Shown in pieces: positions 8,154 through 17,188 of a stretch of 64,000 nt of DNA. This stretch comes from Streptomyces sp. NBC_01306 (GTDB lineage Bacteria > Actinomycetota > Actinomycetes > Streptomycetales > Streptomycetaceae). Positions within the stretch are counted from its first letter, which is position 1; every line of letters starts with the position of its first letter. The notes beneath the pieces are model-generated. The model saw nothing but the letters and a program-made list of their open reading frames with translations, did no database searches and was not told the origin of the DNA. The stretch is taken from positions 5,213,001 through 5,277,000 of the forward strand of contig NZ_JAPEPC010000001.1 in NCBI RefSeq assembly GCF_026340465.1, read 5' to 3'. The translations under genes were made by a program, and so were the position numbers.

Positions 8154-9536
8154 GTGGCCGCCGACAAGATCGACACCATCGTCAGCCTGAGCAAGCGCCG
8201 TGGCTTCGTCTACCCCTCCAGTGAGATCTACGGTGGTCAGCGTGCCGCCTGGGACTACGGGCCGCTGGGTGTCGAGCTGAAGGAGAACCTCAAGCGCCAG
8301 TGGTGGCGTTACATGGTCACCGCGCGCGAGGACGTGGTCGGTCTCGACTCGTCGGTCATTCTGGCCTCCGAGACCTGGGAGGCGTCGGGCCACGTCGCGA
8401 CCTTCTCCGACCCGCTGACCGAATGCACCTCCTGTCACAAGCGCTTCCGCGCCGACCACCTGGAGGAGGCGTACGAGGAGAAGCACGGCCACGCGCCCGC
8501 GAACGGCCTGGCCGACCTCAACTGCCCCAACTGCGGCAACAAGGGCACTTTCACCGAGCCCAAGAACTTCTCCGGTCTGCTCTCCACCCACCTCGGCCCG
8601 ACCCAGGACAGCGGCTCCGTCGCCTACCTGCGCCCCGAGACGGCGCAGGGCATCTTCACCAACTTCGGCCAGGTGCAGCAGACTTCGCGCAAGAAGCCGC
8701 CGTTCGGCATCGCGCAGATGGGCAAGTCCTTCCGGAACGAGATCACTCCGGGCAACTTCATCTTCCGCACCCGCGAGTTCGAGCAGATGGAGATGGAGTT
8801 CTTCGTCAAGCCGGGCGAGGACGAGCAGTGGCAGGAATACTGGATGGAGCAGCGCTGGAACTGGTACCGCGACCTCGGTATGCGCGAGGAGAACATGCGG
8901 TGGTTCGAGCACCCGAAGGAGAAGCTCTCCCACTACTCGAAGCGCACCGCCGACATCGAGTACCGCTTCCGCTTCGGCGGCAGTGAGTGGGGCGAGCTGG
9001 AGGGCGTCGCCAACCGCACGGACTACGACCTCGGCGCGCACTCCAAGGCGTCGGGCACCGACCTCTCCTACTTCGACCAGGAGAAGGGCGAGCGCTGGAC
9101 GCCGTACGTCATCGAGCCCGCGGCAGGCGTCGGCCGGGCGATGCTGGCCTTCATGCTCGACGCGTACATCGAGGACGAGGCGCCCAACGCCAAGGGCGTC
9201 ATGGAGAAGCGCACCGTGATGCGCCTCGACCCGCGCCTGGCGCCGGTCAAGGTCGCGGTCCTGCCGCTCTCCCGCAACCCGCAGCTCTCGCCGAAGGCCA
9301 AGGGCCTGGCGACCGACCTGCGCCGCAACTGGAACATCGAGTTCGACGACGCGGGCGCCATCGGCCGCCGCTACCGCCGCCAGGACGAGATCGGTACGCC
9401 GTTCTGCGTCACGGTCGACTTCGACACGCTCGACGACAACGCGGTGACGGTGCGCGAGCGCGACACGATGAAGCAGGAGCGGGTGTCGCTGGACCAGATC
9501 CAGTCGTACCTCGGCGGCCGCCTGCTGGGCTGCTGA
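8154..9536 (+). CDS. glyS: Glycyl-tRNA synthetase, alpha2 type
   Basis: This enzyme charges tRNA-Gly with glycine in the cytoplasm. The 460-residue protein is a class II synthetase. It has motif 1 around PSSEIYGGQRAAWDYGPLG, a four-cysteine zinc-knuckle insertion (CTSCHKRF … CPNCGNKG), motif 2 in SFRNEITPGNFIFRTREFEQME, and the anticodon-binding domain at the C-terminus (VKVAVLPL … YRRQDEIGTPFCVTVD). The GTG start at 8154 follows GAAGAGAG and begins VAADKIDTIVSLSKRRGFVYPSSEIYG without the first three residues of any longer leader. The longer open frame upstream is antisense to znuA. It is transcribed divergently from the znu operon. Confidence 0.96.
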   Translation: MAADKIDTIVSLSKRRGFVYPSSEIYGGQRAAWDYGPLGVELKENLKRQWWRYMVTAREDVVGLDSSVILASETWEASGHVATFSDPLTECTSCHKRFRADHLEEAYEEKHGHAPANGLADLNCPNCGNKGTFTEPKNFSGLLSTHLGPTQDSGSVAYLRPETAQGIFTNFGQVQQTSRKKPPFGIAQMGKSFRNEITPGNFIFRTREFEQMEMEFFVKPGEDEQWQEYWMEQRWNWYRDLGMREENMRWFEHPKEKLSHYSKRTADIEYRFRFGGSEWGELEGVANRTDYDLGAHSKASGTDLSYFDQEKGERWTPYVIEPAAGVGRAMLAFMLDAYIEDEAPNAKGVMEKRTVMRLDPRLAPVKVAVLPLSRNPQLSPKAKGLATDLRRNWNIEFDDAGAIGRRYRRQDEIGTPFCVTVDFDTLDDNAVTVRERDTMKQERVSLDQIQSYLGGRLLGC

Positions 9537-9602
9537 CCCGGCGCGAGTCCTGTGTGACTCGCGCGTTGGCCCGTGTGTGACGTGCGCGCGGCCCGTGCAT
9601 GA

Positions 9603-9644
9603 CTGAGGGCCCCGGTCCCGCTTCGGCGGGGGCGGGGCCCTCAG
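9603..9644 (+). terminator. Terminator hairpin after glyS
   Basis: CTGAGGGCCCCG pairs with CGGGGCCCTCAG around a second GC-rich stem closed by a TTCG loop. A smaller perfect hairpin (9-base arms GCGCGAGTC/GACTCGCGC at 9541–9564) lies immediately after the glyS stop. Either or both could end the glyS transcript. Confidence 0.8.
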
Positions 9645-9795
9645 CTGTGGGGAGGTGGGGCGGACCGGGGCGGAAGGTCATGCCCCTGCCACCGATGAGT
9701 TCCGGCCGGTTCGCGAGTCTGCCCGGGTGAGCGTCCGGAGGGCGGTAGAACGTCGTACGACGCCGCCCCGGCACGAGACCACCACGGAGGACACC

Positions 9796-10611
9796 ATGAC
9801 GACCACGCCGAACGAACCGTCCGCCTCACTGCCCGGCCGCCCGCCCGTGGTCGGCCAGGCCGCCTGGCAGGCCGCCCGTGACGAGCTCCTGGTCCGCGAG
9901 AAGGCCCATACGCGCGAGGGCGACGCCATCGCCGCGGCCCGCCGCCGGCTGCCGATGGTGGAGCTCGACGGGACGGCCGAGGTCGTCGGACCCGACGGCC
10001 CGGTCCCGTTCATCGACCTTTTTCAGGGCCGCGACGAGCTCGTGACCTACCAGCACATGTGGTACGACGGCACGCCGCACCAGGGGCAGTGCGAGGGCTG
10101 CACCATGATGGCCTGGCATCTGAAGGATGCCGTCTATCTCAACGCCCGCGGCGTCTCGTTCGCCATCCTGACCACCGGGTCGTGGGACGAGGTGGCGCCC
10201 TATATCGAGTTCATGGGGTACACCCAGCCCTGGTACTCGGTGCGGGACACGGCGGAGCCGATCGGCGGCGGAATGGGGCACACCTCCAGCTTCCTGCGCG
10301 ACGGCGACCGCGTGTTCCTCACCTACTCCACGACGGGACGCGGCAACGAGCAGATCAACGGATCCTTCGGCCTGCTCGACATGACGCCCTACGGCCGCGG
10401 CGAGGCCTGGGAGGACGGTGCCGAGGGCCGGCCCGTGATCGGCGAGGTCCGTGAGGAGCGCCTGCCCGGGGGCAATCACCCCTGCTGGTACTGGCGCTCG
10501 GACGCCGACGGCGTCGCCACCTGGGGGGCGACCAGCCGCCCCGTGCCGCAGTGGACCCGCCCCGGCGCGCCCCCCGTGGAGACCCTCGGGCGGCACGGGG
10601 GCCCGCACTGA
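9796..10611 (+). CDS. DUF899 family protein (thioredoxin-fold)
   Basis: The 271-residue protein matches the DUF899 family, which has a thioredoxin-like fold but no settled activity. Visible features are the N-terminal helix (WQAARDELLVREKAHTREGDAIAAARRRLPMVEL), PFIDLFQGRDELVTYQHMW, the cysteine pair in GQCEGCTMM, the ARGVSFAILTTGSWDEVAPY segment and a WYSVRDT motif. The ATG at 9796 was chosen because it follows a good CGGAGG site 6 bases upstream; the frame extends farther without homology. It stands alone, with glyS upstream and a DUF3040 gene downstream. A redox role for the CxxC pair is a guess. Confidence 0.82.
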   Translation: MTTTPNEPSASLPGRPPVVGQAAWQAARDELLVREKAHTREGDAIAAARRRLPMVELDGTAEVVGPDGPVPFIDLFQGRDELVTYQHMWYDGTPHQGQCEGCTMMAWHLKDAVYLNARGVSFAILTTGSWDEVAPYIEFMGYTQPWYSVRDTAEPIGGGMGHTSSFLRDGDRVFLTYSTTGRGNEQINGSFGLLDMTPYGRGEAWEDGAEGRPVIGEVREERLPGGNHPCWYWRSDADGVATWGATSRPVPQWTRPGAPPVETLGRHGGPH

Positions 10612-10719
10612 CCTACAGAAACCGGCCTAAAATGGATGTGATGGCCCGGGGGACAGGTGCCGAAGAGGTACCGGAGACGAGGTATCCAACAGCCTGCCCA
10701 GGTGTGGGAGGTGGCTGTG

Positions 10720-11037
10720 GTGGACGGCCCACCGCTGTCGAAGGACGAACAGCAGACCCTCTCCGAAATCGAGGCAACACTGGCACAGGACCCGGAACTT
10801 GACCGTCGGCTGTCCGCCGCTGAGCTGCGACCGCTGGCCGGACGTCGAAAGCCGCGCCGGTCGGACATCTGGCTCATGGTCGTTCTGGGAGTGGCCTGGG
10901 TCTGTCTGCTGGCCGCATCGCTCCGTACCGGCTCACTGGCGGTCCTCGGCGCCTGCGCGTGCACGGGGACGGCCGCCGTGGCTGTGACGACCCACGTAGC
11001 CGCCAGGACGTGGCGCCGCCCTTCGGACCAGGACTGA
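10720..11037 (+). CDS. DUF3040 domain small membrane protein
   Basis: The 105-residue protein begins with PPLSKDEQQTLSEIEATLAQDPELDRRL, the short amphipathic N-terminal signature of DUF3040 proteins. Two hydrophobic segments follow (IWLMVVLGVAWVCLLAAS and SLAVLGACACTGTAAVAV), suggesting a two-span membrane protein with a cytoplasmic N-terminus. Starts at GTG 10717 and 10720 and an upstream ATG at 10657 are all possible. I chose GTG 10720 because GGGAGG lies at suitable spacing and the domain begins at once. The function of the family is unknown. It converges on the acetyltransferase gene. Confidence 0.75.
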   Translation: MDGPPLSKDEQQTLSEIEATLAQDPELDRRLSAAELRPLAGRRKPRRSDIWLMVVLGVAWVCLLAASLRTGSLAVLGACACTGTAAVAVTTHVAARTWRRPSDQD

Positions 11038-11076
11038 CACCGGGCGTGAGGCCAGGTGGCCCGAAGAGCGGCGGGA

Positions 11077-11610
11077 TCAGCGGCCTGCCGGCCCCGCGGT
11101 CCCGGCCGCCCAGGCGATCTCGTAGTACTTCACCCGCTCGTCCTGCCCGACCAGCGTCATTCCCACAGCGGTCATGACGCGGTGGGACGCCGCGTTCTCG
11201 TGGTCGGCATCGCCCTTCACCCGGGCGAAACCCCGTTCGCGTGCGGAGACGAGCAGGGCACGGACGGCCTCCGACGCGTACCCCTTGCTCTGCGAGGCCG
11301 GGACCAGCCCATACCCGATGGTGACGCTGCCCTGCTCGTCCGGCGGACCGTGGAAGTCCACGCCCCCGATCGCGTAGCCGTCCTCGCGCCGCCGGATCTC
11401 GTACGAGCCGGGGTGCGCGGCACCGCCTTCCGCGCAGGCCCTGAGGAGCCGCCGGGCTGCGGAAACGTCCCCCTCCATGGGGTAACCGGGCGCCCACCGG
11501 TCGCCCACACCCGGCCGGCCCGCCACCAGCCGCTCGGATTCGTCGACGGTCAGCGGATGGAGTACGAGCCGCGCTGTCACAAGGTCACCCATGACATCGC
11601 TGAATATCAC
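11077..11610 (-). CDS. GNAT family N-acetyltransferase
   Basis: The 177-residue protein resembles the RimJ/RimL-like group of GNAT acetyltransferases, which move an acetyl group from acetyl-CoA to an amine. It has an N-terminal LVTARLVLHPLT strand, a central YAIGGVDFHG/VTIGYGLVPASQSKGYASEAVRALL block with the Q-x-x-G-x-A acetyl-CoA loop (QSKGYA), and ENAASHRVMTAVGM near the C-terminus. The GTG at 11610 overlaps the hydrolase stop (GTGA), implying coupling; ATG 11592 (MGDLVTARL) is an alternative. The substrate cannot be inferred. Confidence 0.82.
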   Translation of the reverse strand: MIFSDVMGDLVTARLVLHPLTVDESERLVAGRPGVGDRWAPGYPMEGDVSAARRLLRACAEGGAAHPGSYEIRRREDGYAIGGVDFHGPPDEQGSVTIGYGLVPASQSKGYASEAVRALLVSARERGFARVKGDADHENAASHRVMTAVGMTLVGQDERVKYYEIAWAAGTAGPAGR

Positions 11611-12413
11611 GCCGGCAGGCTGGAGGGCACCTGGGACGTCTTGTCCGCGGGCCGTGACCCGTGGATGTACTGGTCGGCCCAGGCGCTGATGATGTGGGCG
11701 GCACGCTGCGCCTGTCCCCGTGCGGTCAGGAGATGGTCCGCTCCTTCGAGCGAGACGAAGCTTCGCGGGTGTCGTGCCTCGCGGAAGATCTCCCCGGCGT
11801 TGTCGATGTCGACGGTGGAGTCGGTAGGCGAGTGCAGGACGACGAGTGGCAGGTTCAACTCGCTTATCCGGTCACGCAGATGAGCATGGTGGACGTCTTC
11901 GACGAAGGCGCGCTTGAGGACCAGGGTCCTCCCGCCGACGAACCACTCGTGCGCCCCTTCGCTGAGGACGCGGTCCATGACCGCGTCGTACTGCCGCTCG
12001 ACATGGCTGGGGTCGATGGGCGCGCCGATGGTGGCGATCGCGCGGACGCCGGTTATCTCGGCCGCTGCGGCCAGAACGGCGGCGCCTCCCCATGAGTGCC
12101 CCACCAGCAGGTCCACCGGAGTCCCTCGCTCCGCCATCAGGGCTGCCGCACGGACCGTGTCCTGGACCTTGATGGTGAAGGAACCGTCGCCCCAGTCGCC
12201 GTCGGAGTCCCCGATCCCGAGGTTGTCGTAGCGCAGCATTCCGATCCCTTCGCGTGCCAGCTGCTTGCTGACGCGCGAGGCGGCCGGTGAGTCCTTGCCA
12301 AGGGTGAATCCGTGTACGAAGAGTCCCCAGCCCCGGGTCTCGCCCTCCGGCAGGTCGATCGATCCGGCCAGTTCGGGGCCGACGGTGCTCCGGAATCTCA
12401 CTTTTTCGGGCAT
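11607..12413 (-). CDS. Alpha/beta hydrolase
   Basis: This 268-residue serine hydrolase has an oxyanion region LFVHGFTLGKDS, the nucleophile elbow GHSWGG, an acid in LHSPTDSTVD and a catalytic His in GADHLL. The fold and length match the dienelactone-hydrolase/lysophospholipase-like group. The start was set at ATG 12413 (MPEKVRFRSTVG), where homology begins; upstream codons in the same frame run through a low-complexity stretch. It is probably co-transcribed with the GNAT gene it overlaps by four bases. The substrate is unknown. Confidence 0.83.
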   Translation of the reverse strand: MPEKVRFRSTVGPELAGSIDLPEGETRGWGLFVHGFTLGKDSPAASRVSKQLAREGIGMLRYDNLGIGDSDGDWGDGSFTIKVQDTVRAAALMAERGTPVDLLVGHSWGGAAVLAAAAEITGVRAIATIGAPIDPSHVERQYDAVMDRVLSEGAHEWFVGGRTLVLKRAFVEDVHHAHLRDRISELNLPLVVLHSPTDSTVDIDNAGEIFREARHPRSFVSLEGADHLLTARGQAQRAAHIISAWADQYIHGSRPADKTSQVPSSLPA

Positions 12414-12558
12414 GTTGTGATCACCTAAGCGTGGACTGTTCGTGGACTGTTCGTGGGCATGCGCAGGGCAGAGGAGACGAGGGCGGTACCGGCCGGTGCC
12501 ACGCACGTGCTCCGGGCAGGGAGAGCGGCGAGCGCGGTGCTCGTCGCCCTCCTGAGTG

Positions 12559-14103
12559 TCAGACGCCCGGCTTCGGCTCGGGGGCCGAATCGGTGGCGAC
12601 CAGCGCGGTGATCTCATTGACGAGGTGCGGGCCGAGCTCGCCCCAGCCGTCCTTGTAGCCGTAGACGCCGGCCAGGGTGCGGGCGTCGTAATCGCCGTTC
12701 ATGATCTCGATATCGTTGGCTGTGATGAGCGCCGGGTGGGCGACGCCGACGGCCCCCGAGATCTTCATCAGCTCCCTGCGCAGGGTGCGCAGGTAGACGG
12801 CGGCCCGGGTGGACTTCGATGTCGGGTCGATGCCGCGGGCCAGCCGCGGGTTCTGGGTGGCGATACCGGTGGGGCACTTGTCGGTGTGGCACTTCTGCGA
12901 CTGGATGCAGCCGATCGACAGCATCGCCTCACGCGCCACATTGATCATGTCGGCACCCAGAGCGAAGGCGACCGCGGCGTTCTCGGGCAGGCCGAGCTTG
13001 CCGGAGGCGATGAAGGTCAGGTCGTCGGTCAGCCCCAGCTCGGCGAAGGTGCCGTAGACCCGGGAGAAGCCCATCCTGAACGGCAGCGACACCGAGTCGC
13101 TGAAGGTCAGCGGCGCCGCCCCGGTGCCGCCCTCGCCGCCGTCGATGGTCACGAAGTCGACACCGCGGTCACCCCGCGCCATCAGCGTGGCCAGCTCCTG
13201 CCAGAAGTCCATCTCGCCCACCGCGCTCTTGACCCCGACCGGCAGACCGGTCTCGGTGGCGAGCAGTTCGACGAAGTCGAGCATCGAGTCGACGTCGCTG
13301 AACGCGGTGTGCCGCGACGGGGACGCGCAGTCCTTGCCGAGCGGGATGCCGCGGATCTCGGCGATCTCCGGGGTCACCTTCGCGGCCGGCAGCATCCCGC
13401 CAAGACCGGGCTTGGCGCCCTGGGAGAGCTTGATCTCTATCGCCTTGACCGGGGCGCCGGCGACGACGTCCTTGAGCTTGTCGATGCTGAAGCTGCCGTC
13501 CTCGTTGCGGCAGCCGAAGTACGCCGTACCGATCTGAAGGATGAGGTCGCCGCCATTGCGGTGGTACGGCGAGAGGCCGCCCTCGCCCGTGTTCTGCAGC
13601 GTGCCCGCCAGCGCCGCTCCCTTGTTGAGCGCCGTGATCGCCGCGCCGGAGAGCGATCCGAAGCTCATCGCCGAGATGTTCACCACGCTCGCCGGCCGGA
13701 ACGCCTTGGCGCGCCCGCGCGGCCCGCCCAGCACCTTGGCCGAGGGCAGCGGGGCCTGCGGGTCGTGCGCGTCGGGCAGCGGGCCGGCGAACGTGCGCTG
13801 CTTCAGGTATGCGTGGCCCTGCATGTGCTCGACGTCATTGTCGGTTCCGAACCCGAAGTAGTTGTTCTCCTCCTTCGCCGACGCGTAGATCCAGGTGCGC
13901 TGATCACGGCTGAAGGGGCGCTCCTCGTCGTTGGAGGTCACGATGTACTGCCGCAGCTCCGGCCCGATCGTCTCCAGCAGGTAGCGGGCGTGCCCGATCA
14001 CCGGGAAGTTCCGGAGCAATGCGTGCTTCTTCTGGACGAGGTCGCGGGCTGCCACCAGCGCCAGTGCTGTTGCGGTGGCCGTAGCGATACTCCGGGCGCG
14101 CAT
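12559..14103 (-). CDS. FMN-binding glutamate synthase family protein
   Basis: The 514-residue protein corresponds to the FMN and iron-sulfur domain of glutamate synthase, without the glutaminase domain. It has an N-terminal hydrophobic stretch (residues about 5–20), then the barrel with NISAMSFGSLSGAAITALNKGA, NTGEGGLSPYH, IEIKLSQGAKPGLGG, VDFVTIDGGEGGTGAAP and the cluster motif C-x5-C-x4-C (CIQSQKCHTDKCPTG). Such stand-alone proteins are common in actinobacteria and their reaction is not established. No GltD-like partner is nearby. The hydrophobic N-terminus suggests membrane attachment, unlike classical GltB. Confidence 0.87.
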   Translation of the reverse strand: MRARSIATATATALALVAARDLVQKKHALLRNFPVIGHARYLLETIGPELRQYIVTSNDEERPFSRDQRTWIYASAKEENNYFGFGTDNDVEHMQGHAYLKQRTFAGPLPDAHDPQAPLPSAKVLGGPRGRAKAFRPASVVNISAMSFGSLSGAAITALNKGAALAGTLQNTGEGGLSPYHRNGGDLILQIGTAYFGCRNEDGSFSIDKLKDVVAGAPVKAIEIKLSQGAKPGLGGMLPAAKVTPEIAEIRGIPLGKDCASPSRHTAFSDVDSMLDFVELLATETGLPVGVKSAVGEMDFWQELATLMARGDRGVDFVTIDGGEGGTGAAPLTFSDSVSLPFRMGFSRVYGTFAELGLTDDLTFIASGKLGLPENAAVAFALGADMINVAREAMLSIGCIQSQKCHTDKCPTGIATQNPRLARGIDPTSKSTRAAVYLRTLRRELMKISGAVGVAHPALITANDIEIMNGDYDARTLAGVYGYKDGWGELGPHLVNEITALVATDSAPEPKPGV

Positions 14104-14368
14104 GAACGTTCCTCTCCTCGGTGCTCGACTCCATCGCCGTGCGGTGGGGTCGTCGTGTCGGGCGTTGGGCGGCGGGCACGACCAAGCGGTGTCGGCGTCC
14201 GTCGGAGAACACGAGAGTAAATATTAGGAGTCCGCGAGGGCGGCCAGTGACCAGGGTCGTCGGGCGGGGCGGCAGCCCAGCGGTGGGCGGGCCGTGCCGA
14301 CCGCACGGGCACAGAGCTACCTGGCGATCACGGGGCGTCGCAGCTCTGTGATCGTCGAGTGGCCGTTC

Positions 14369-15223
14369 TCAAGAACGCCGCGCCGGGTGAGGCGAACGCC
14401 GCGCCATCTCCGTTGTCTGCCATGCGCCCGGGCGCATGCCTGTCGCCTTCTGGAAGAACACCGAGAAGTTGGAGGCGTCGGGGAAGCCGAGTGTGCCGGC
14501 GCAGTGGGCCGCCGTGAGGCGGTCGTGCGCGAGGAGACGTCTGGCTTCCAGGGCGATCCGGTCGGCGATGTATGCCTTCGCGGTGCGGCCGGTGACCTGC
14601 TGCACCGCTCTGGAGAGGGTGCGGGGCGCGTATCCCAGGGCCCGGGCGTAGTAGCCGGCGTCATGGTGTTCCCGGAAGTGTGCTTCGACGCTGGACCGGA
14701 ACAGCCGGAACACCGGATTCGACGGCTGTACTTCGCCGTGCGGTGGCCGGAGCCGGGCGATGAGCGCGGAGAGCAGGATCTCGGGCAGCTCCGTCGGCGT
14801 ATCTCCGGGCGGGGCGGACGCTTCGAGGAGGAGATGGTTCCGTGCGGTGTCGACGAACGGCCAGTCGGCGTCGGGAATGCTCCACTGTGCGACCAGGTCC
14901 GGGGCCGCGACGAGTTCCCGGGTGGCCAGGGTGACCGGTGCGGTCGGGACGAACAGCACGACGTGCCCTGCCACGCGGGCGATGTCGTCCCATCGGTGCA
15001 CCGCGCCAGGAGCGACCCAGACCGCGGACCGCTCCCTGAGCGGGTGCCGGAGGAAGTCCACCGTGACGGACCCGTGTCCGGCGTCGACGACGGCGAGGAC
15101 GTGGAAGTCGGCACGTTGCGTGCCGCCGTCGTTCAGCTCGCGAAGGCGGCCGAACGTCATCGTCTCGACAGCGGCGGCACCGTGCCCGACGGGCTGATAG
15201 GTCATCTGCCGGATCGCGGTCAT
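14369..15223 (-). CDS. AraC family transcriptional regulator
   Basis: The 284-residue protein has an N-terminal cupin-like sensing region (FHVLAVVDAGHGSVTVDFLRHPL … WVAPGAVHRWD) and a C-terminal double helix-turn-helix of AraC type (ALGYAPRTLSRAVQQVTGRTAKAYIADRIALEARRLLAHD … TLGFPDASNFSVFFQKATGMRPGAW, positions about 190–275). The ATG at 15223 was chosen; a GTG 18 bases earlier is in frame. It is divergent from the hydrolase at 15336 and probably controls that gene, a common arrangement. The ligand is unknown. Confidence 0.87.
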   Translation of the reverse strand: MTAIRQMTYQPVGHGAAAVETMTFGRLRELNDGGTQRADFHVLAVVDAGHGSVTVDFLRHPLRERSAVWVAPGAVHRWDDIARVAGHVVLFVPTAPVTLATRELVAAPDLVAQWSIPDADWPFVDTARNHLLLEASAPPGDTPTELPEILLSALIARLRPPHGEVQPSNPVFRLFRSSVEAHFREHHDAGYYARALGYAPRTLSRAVQQVTGRTAKAYIADRIALEARRLLAHDRLTAAHCAGTLGFPDASNFSVFFQKATGMRPGAWQTTEMARRSPHPARRS

Positions 15224-15335
15224 GTGTCCAGTTTCCACCATCGGGCGACCAGTCGTGCCGATGCCCTCGAAGAGTCATGGACCTTCAATGGGTACGCGGT
15301 AGTTCCGCCGCAGAACACTGATCGAGGGAATGGCG

Positions 15336-16130
15336 ATGAACGCGACACAGCAGCCACAGCTGCCCGCTTATGACCACCGGCCGGGGACCGGACCGACCCT
15401 GGTGTTCCTGCACTACTGGGGTGGTTCCGCCCGTACCTGGGACCTGGTCGTCGACCGCCTCGCGGGTCGTGACGTACTGACTGCCGACTTCCGCGGGTGG
15501 AGCCGCTCAAGTAGTCTGCCCGGCCCCTGCACGCTCCGCCGGCTCGCGGACGACACGCTCGACGTGATCGCGGACGCCGGTGTCACCGACTATGTCCTCG
15601 TCGGACATTCCATGGGTGGCAAGGTCGCGCAGCTGATCGCGGCGACCCGGCCCACCGGCCTCCGCGGGATCATCCTCGTCGGCTCCGGTCCGGCGAAGCC
15701 CGCCGCGGAGATCACTCCCGAGTACCGGGAGGGTCTGTCCCACGCCTACGATTCCGACGAGTCCGTCGCCGGTGCACGGGACACCATCCTCACCGCGACC
15801 GAGCTGCCCGAATCGGTCAAGGCGCAGATTGCGGCCGATTCGCGTGCCGGTACCGATGCCGCCCGCATGGAGTGGCCGCTGCGCGGCATCGCGGAGGACA
15901 TCACCGGGTATACCCGCATGATCAGCGTCCCCGCGCTCGTCGTCGCCGGAGAGAACGACCACGTCGAGCCCGTCGACGTGCTCCGCGACAACCTGGTGCC
16001 CTATCTCTCCGGAGCCGACTTCAGGGTGATCCCGGACTCGGGTCACCTGATCCCGCTGGAAGCTCCGGCCGAGCTCGTCGAGGCCATCACCACCTTCGCA
16101 CCGGTGGGAGGCGCGAGGTCAGTTCGGTGA
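15336..16130 (+). CDS. Alpha/beta hydrolase
   Basis: This 264-residue hydrolase has an oxyanion HYWGGSARTW, nucleophile elbow VGHSMGGKV, acid AGENDHVEP and histidine DSGHLIPLE, so the triad looks complete. It resembles the haloperoxidase/esterase-like group. The ATG at 15336 is preferred over the one at 15330 because GAGGG lies 7 bases upstream. It is divergent from an AraC regulator and converges on the ECF41 sigma gene 11 bases away. The substrate is unknown. Confidence 0.85.
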   Translation: MNATQQPQLPAYDHRPGTGPTLVFLHYWGGSARTWDLVVDRLAGRDVLTADFRGWSRSSSLPGPCTLRRLADDTLDVIADAGVTDYVLVGHSMGGKVAQLIAATRPTGLRGIILVGSGPAKPAAEITPEYREGLSHAYDSDESVAGARDTILTATELPESVKAQIAADSRAGTDAARMEWPLRGIAEDITGYTRMISVPALVVAGENDHVEPVDVLRDNLVPYLSGADFRVIPDSGHLIPLEAPAELVEAITTFAPVGGARSVR

Positions 16131-16141
16131 CCGGACAGGAC

Positions 16142-17086
16142 CTAGCTCTCCCGCGCCCAGGGCCGTAGCTTCTCCGGATTGCGGACCGCCCAGATCCGGG
16201 TGACCTGGCCGTCGGCGACATCGAACGAGGCCACGGTCATGACGACGCCGGCACGCCGGGCCACCAGGCCCGGCGTGCCGTTGACCGACCGCTCCAGGAG
16301 TTCGAGCCCCGGAGCCCTGTCGGCGATGGCCACCATGTACTGGGCGATGCGCGCGCCGCCTTCGACCGGGCGCAGGGCCGCACCGGCCGTGCCGCCGCCG
16401 TCGGCGGTCATCACGGCGGCCGGGTCGAGGAGGTCGACGAGGGCCGGGATGTTCTTCGTCTCCCAGGCCTCTTTGACGCGCCGCACCGCGTCGGCCTGTC
16501 CGGGCTCCGTCACCGGAGCGCGCGCGGTGCCCGCCCGCCGCCGGGCGGACGCCGCCAGCTGCTTGCACGCGGCGGGGGTCCGGCCGAGGACGCCGGCGAT
16601 CTCGGCGAACGGGTAACGGAAGACATCGTGCAGGACCAGCGCCACCCGCTCGGCGGGCGTCATCGACTCCAGTACGACGAGGAAGGCCATGGTCACCGAT
16701 TCGTCCAGGACCATCAGGTCGGCGGGGTCGGCGGGGTCCGTGCCATGGCCCTGGTCCCACTCGGCGCGGTCGGGCAGTGGCTCGGGCAGCCACGCGCCGA
16801 CGTAGCGTTCACGCCGGGCCCGCGCCGAGCCGAGCACGTCCAGGCAGATGCGGCCGGTCACCGTCGTCAGCCAGGCGCCGGGGGACACGATCTCCTCCCG
16901 CCCGCTCCGTGACAGCGCGTACCAGCGCGTGTAGGCCTCCTGTACGGCGTCCTCGGCCTCGGCCAGTGAGCCGAGCAACCGGTAGGCGACATTGATCAGT
17001 TGGCGCCGCTCACCAGCTGCCTCACCGGCTGTCTCGCCGGCTGCCTCAGCGGCTGTCCCGTCGGTGCTCGTCCCCGCCATCCCCAC
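16142..17086 (-). CDS. ECF41-type RNA polymerase sigma factor with SnoaL-like C-terminal domain
   Basis: The 314-residue protein has sigma region 2 (LINVAYRLLGSLAEAEDAVQEAYTRW), region 4 (LESMTPAERVALVLHDVFRYPFAEIAGVLGRTPAACKQLAASARRR) and a C-terminal SnoaL-like domain. It carries the three ECF41 hallmarks: WLPEP in the linker, DGGG in the extension and a final NPEKL. In that group the extension acts as a built-in anti-sigma-like control in place of a separate anti-sigma factor. The start is GTG 17086 or ATG 17080. The first 27 residues are an Ala/Glu/Gly-rich repeat (AAEAAGETAGEAAGE) coded by degenerate repeats at about 17007–17060. The gene is divergent from a small membrane protein. I found no ECF41-like TGTCACA/CGTC promoter next to it. 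Confidence 0.88.
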   Translation of the reverse strand: MGMAGTSTDGTAAEAAGETAGEAAGERRQLINVAYRLLGSLAEAEDAVQEAYTRWYALSRSGREEIVSPGAWLTTVTGRICLDVLGSARARRERYVGAWLPEPLPDRAEWDQGHGTDPADPADLMVLDESVTMAFLVVLESMTPAERVALVLHDVFRYPFAEIAGVLGRTPAACKQLAASARRRAGTARAPVTEPGQADAVRRVKEAWETKNIPALVDLLDPAAVMTADGGGTAGAALRPVEGGARIAQYMVAIADRAPGLELLERSVNGTPGLVARRAGVVMTVASFDVADGQVTRIWAVRNPEKLRPWARES

Positions 17087-17188
17087 GCCCCCGGCCGGCT
17101 GCTCGCCTTACCTTTCGCAGGCCCGCGTCGTCGGGCTGGTGAGACCCTATCGATCCACCGCCCCCGGGCGGAACAGGAGGACCGTGAC

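Noticed and set aside
12556..14220. A 554-codon + strand frame opposite the glutamate-synthase-like gene
   Set aside because: The minus-strand protein has family motifs and an iron-sulfur site; the opposite frame is Arg/Gly/Val-rich and matches nothing.
17087..17188. ECF41 autoregulated promoter
   Set aside because: The expected TGTCACA/CGTC pair was not found at suitable spacing; the only TGTCAC is in the start region of the small membrane protein on the wrong strand.
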